Below are positions 63,204 through 64,000 of a stretch of DNA of 64,000 bases, in pieces. The translations under genes and the position numbers were made by a program. The stretch spans positions 79,667 to 143,666 of the forward strand of contig JAJPIO010000006.1 of NCBI GenBank assembly GCA_021324735.1, read 5' to 3'. The DNA is from Bacteroidota bacterium (GTDB lineage Bacteria > Bacteroidota > Ignavibacteria > Palsa-1295). Every line of letters begins with the position of its first letter. The stretch's first letter is position 1. The notes beneath the pieces are model-generated. The model saw only the letters and a program-made list of their open reading frames with translations. It had not been told where the DNA came from and did not search any database.

Positions 63204-63449
63204 TCAACTTACGTTCTTTAATATGCGGTCGATGACCGAATGGGCCTCGTTAACTATATCAGGTCGGCGAATAAGCGTGCTGAGATTCCCTTTCACGGTC
63301 TCCCACATCCGGCGCTTCTGGCCGAGGGGGGCCTGACTGGAAAGAAGAGTTTCGCGCGCCTCAAGTAACAAATTCTCTACCTCATTGCGTGACTTACAAT
63401 GTGGCAGTTCTACGTTCAATTTATGATGTACGTCCTCTAATATTTTCAT
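63204..63449 (-). CDS. Small helical protein of unknown function
   Basis: An 81-residue soluble, probably all-helical protein (EDVHHKLNVELPHC, RNEVENLLLEARETLL) without motifs I recognise. It is divergent from the dehydrogenase gene at 63669. The 219-base gap holds two hairpins (TACAGCTTG at 63506 with 63526-63534, CTCAGCA at 63547 with 63569-63575). Confidence 0.6.
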   Translation of the reverse strand: MKILEDVHHKLNVELPHCKSRNEVENLLLEARETLLSSQAPLGQKRRMWETVKGNLSTLIRRPDIVNEAHSVIDRILKNVS

Positions 63450-63668
63450 TCAACCTCTGATATCTTCCTGCAACCAATATTTTGAACACTTAAAAGATAT
63501 AACAGTACAGCTTGCAAAAGATAACCAAGCTGTATAGAACACAAGTCTCAGCAATACAAAATTACAAATGCTGAGCCAGACCTTTTCAATTTTCATGGCC
63601 CGGCGTTTGGTGAAAATGTTCTCATAGGATCCGCTCACCAGTTTTGCTACGCTAACTCTTCTACGGTC

Positions 63669-64000
63669 ATGGATAAAATGGAGATCACTCGTCGTGAGGT
63701 ACTTACGGGACTTGCAGTTGGGCTCGCGGCTGTAACCGCACCACCACTTGCAACCCCAACTCGTGCCGCATCGCCGGATGAGCCGATGCTTAATGCCGAC
63801 ATGCGTAACCCCGTTGATAAATATCCGAAGCCGCCGTTCAAAGAGCAATTCCAACCGTGGCCTGGCCTTGCTGGTAAGATGGATCCCAAGCCCGATCATG
63901 GTGAATCCAGTTATAAAGGCTCCGGTCGACTCGCCGGGCGCAAGGCGCTTATCACCGGTGGCGATTCCGGCATCGGACGAGCTGCGGCGATCGCGTATGC
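63669..64000 (+). CDS. Tat-exported SDR oxidoreductase, 5' part
   Basis: The frame from the ATG at 63669 reaches the window end. TRREVLTGLAVGLAAVTAPP is a twin-arginine signal. After a linker with NPVDKYPKPPFKEQFQPWPG, typical of the general-stress SDR group (YhdF/YhxC-type), the NAD(P) fold begins at RKALITGGDSGIGRAAAIAY. Export of this SDR subgroup by Tat is unusual. Catalytic Tyr-Lys lie beyond the window. A second ATG is at 63678. Confidence 0.85.
   Translation, partial: MDKMEITRREVLTGLAVGLAAVTAPPLATPTRAASPDEPMLNADMRNPVDKYPKPPFKEQFQPWPGLAGKMDPKPDHGESSYKGSGRLAGRKALITGGDSGIGRAAAIAY

Noticed and set aside
63450-63899. 149-codon minus-strand frame
   Set aside because: Overlaps the Tat-signal dehydrogenase on the other strand, which has clear motifs; the reverse frame is Arg/Cys/Trp-rich.
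1-64000. CRISPR arrays, tRNA/rRNA genes, transposases or phage genes
   Set aside because: None seen on either strand; the repeated palindromes lack regular spacers of equal length.

Overview
The window looks like a chromosomal segment of a free-living Gram-negative bacterium of the Bacteroidota/Chlorobiota (FCB) group. Supporting signs are a likely type IX secretion C-terminal sorting domain at 36357-38396 (a weaker one at 26949-28334), many lipoproteins with LxxC-type lipoboxes, a DUF3078 outer-membrane protein, DUF2723 and DUF4175 proteins, a bacillithiol-type deacetylase (BshB1), and at least one promoter matching the Bacteroidota -7 box TAnnTTTG. Base composition is near 50% GC with very frequent CGATCG. 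A Kapabacteria/Ignavibacteria-like lineage is my inference, not something the sequence proves. I saw no tRNA, rRNA, CRISPR array, transposase or phage gene.

Layout. 1-7182 (minus strand) is an ISC iron-sulfur cluster assembly locus: iscR, iscS, an unrecognised 207-residue protein, iscU, an A-type carrier, hscB, gmhA and hscA, followed by a superoxide dismutase cut by the window edge. Its gaps hold short palindromic repeats. 7423-10135 has a lipoprotein and an ECF sigma factor/membrane anti-sigma/periplasmic sensor trio. Sigma and anti-sigma genes each carry the same upstream promoter-like motif. 10220-14259 holds a second cysteine desulfurase, a Ppx/GppA phosphatase, prmA and an M28 peptidase. 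14507-20520 is mostly one run of envelope genes: an OmpA-family lipoprotein, two tandem paralogous lipoproteins and a small lipoprotein. 20564-31761 holds bshB1, an amino-acid permease, an Ig-like lipoprotein, a nucleotide-sugar epimerase, a dihaem peroxidase, propeller proteins and a glycosyltransferase. 31961-38396 has a giant DUF4175 coiled-coil membrane protein, a beta-barrel protein and a T9SS cargo protein.

38482-45049 carries an esterase, threonine dehydrogenase, small lipoproteins, a run of very small membrane proteins, a channel with an unusual selectivity filter, and a dipeptide epimerase. 45046-52956 (minus) is DUF2723, hemW, two tandem signal peptidases I and lepA. 53114-56836 has mscL with a zinc ribbon, an acetyltransferase, three paralogous small lipoproteins (the middle one broken by an in-frame TGA), DUF3078 and msrA. 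56995-64000 holds a lipoprotein, malic enzyme, rplJ-rplL without rpoBC behind them, several small unknown genes with well-formed promoters and terminators, and the 5' part of a Tat-exported short-chain dehydrogenase.

The most interesting signals are the unknown gene and the gmhA insertion in the ISC cluster, the autoregulated ECF module, two copies of a 9-bp-phased AATCC element, families of short palindromes arranged as inverted pairs, the tiny-membrane-protein run beside the channel, and a near-perfect 24-bp palindrome just ahead of a small gene.
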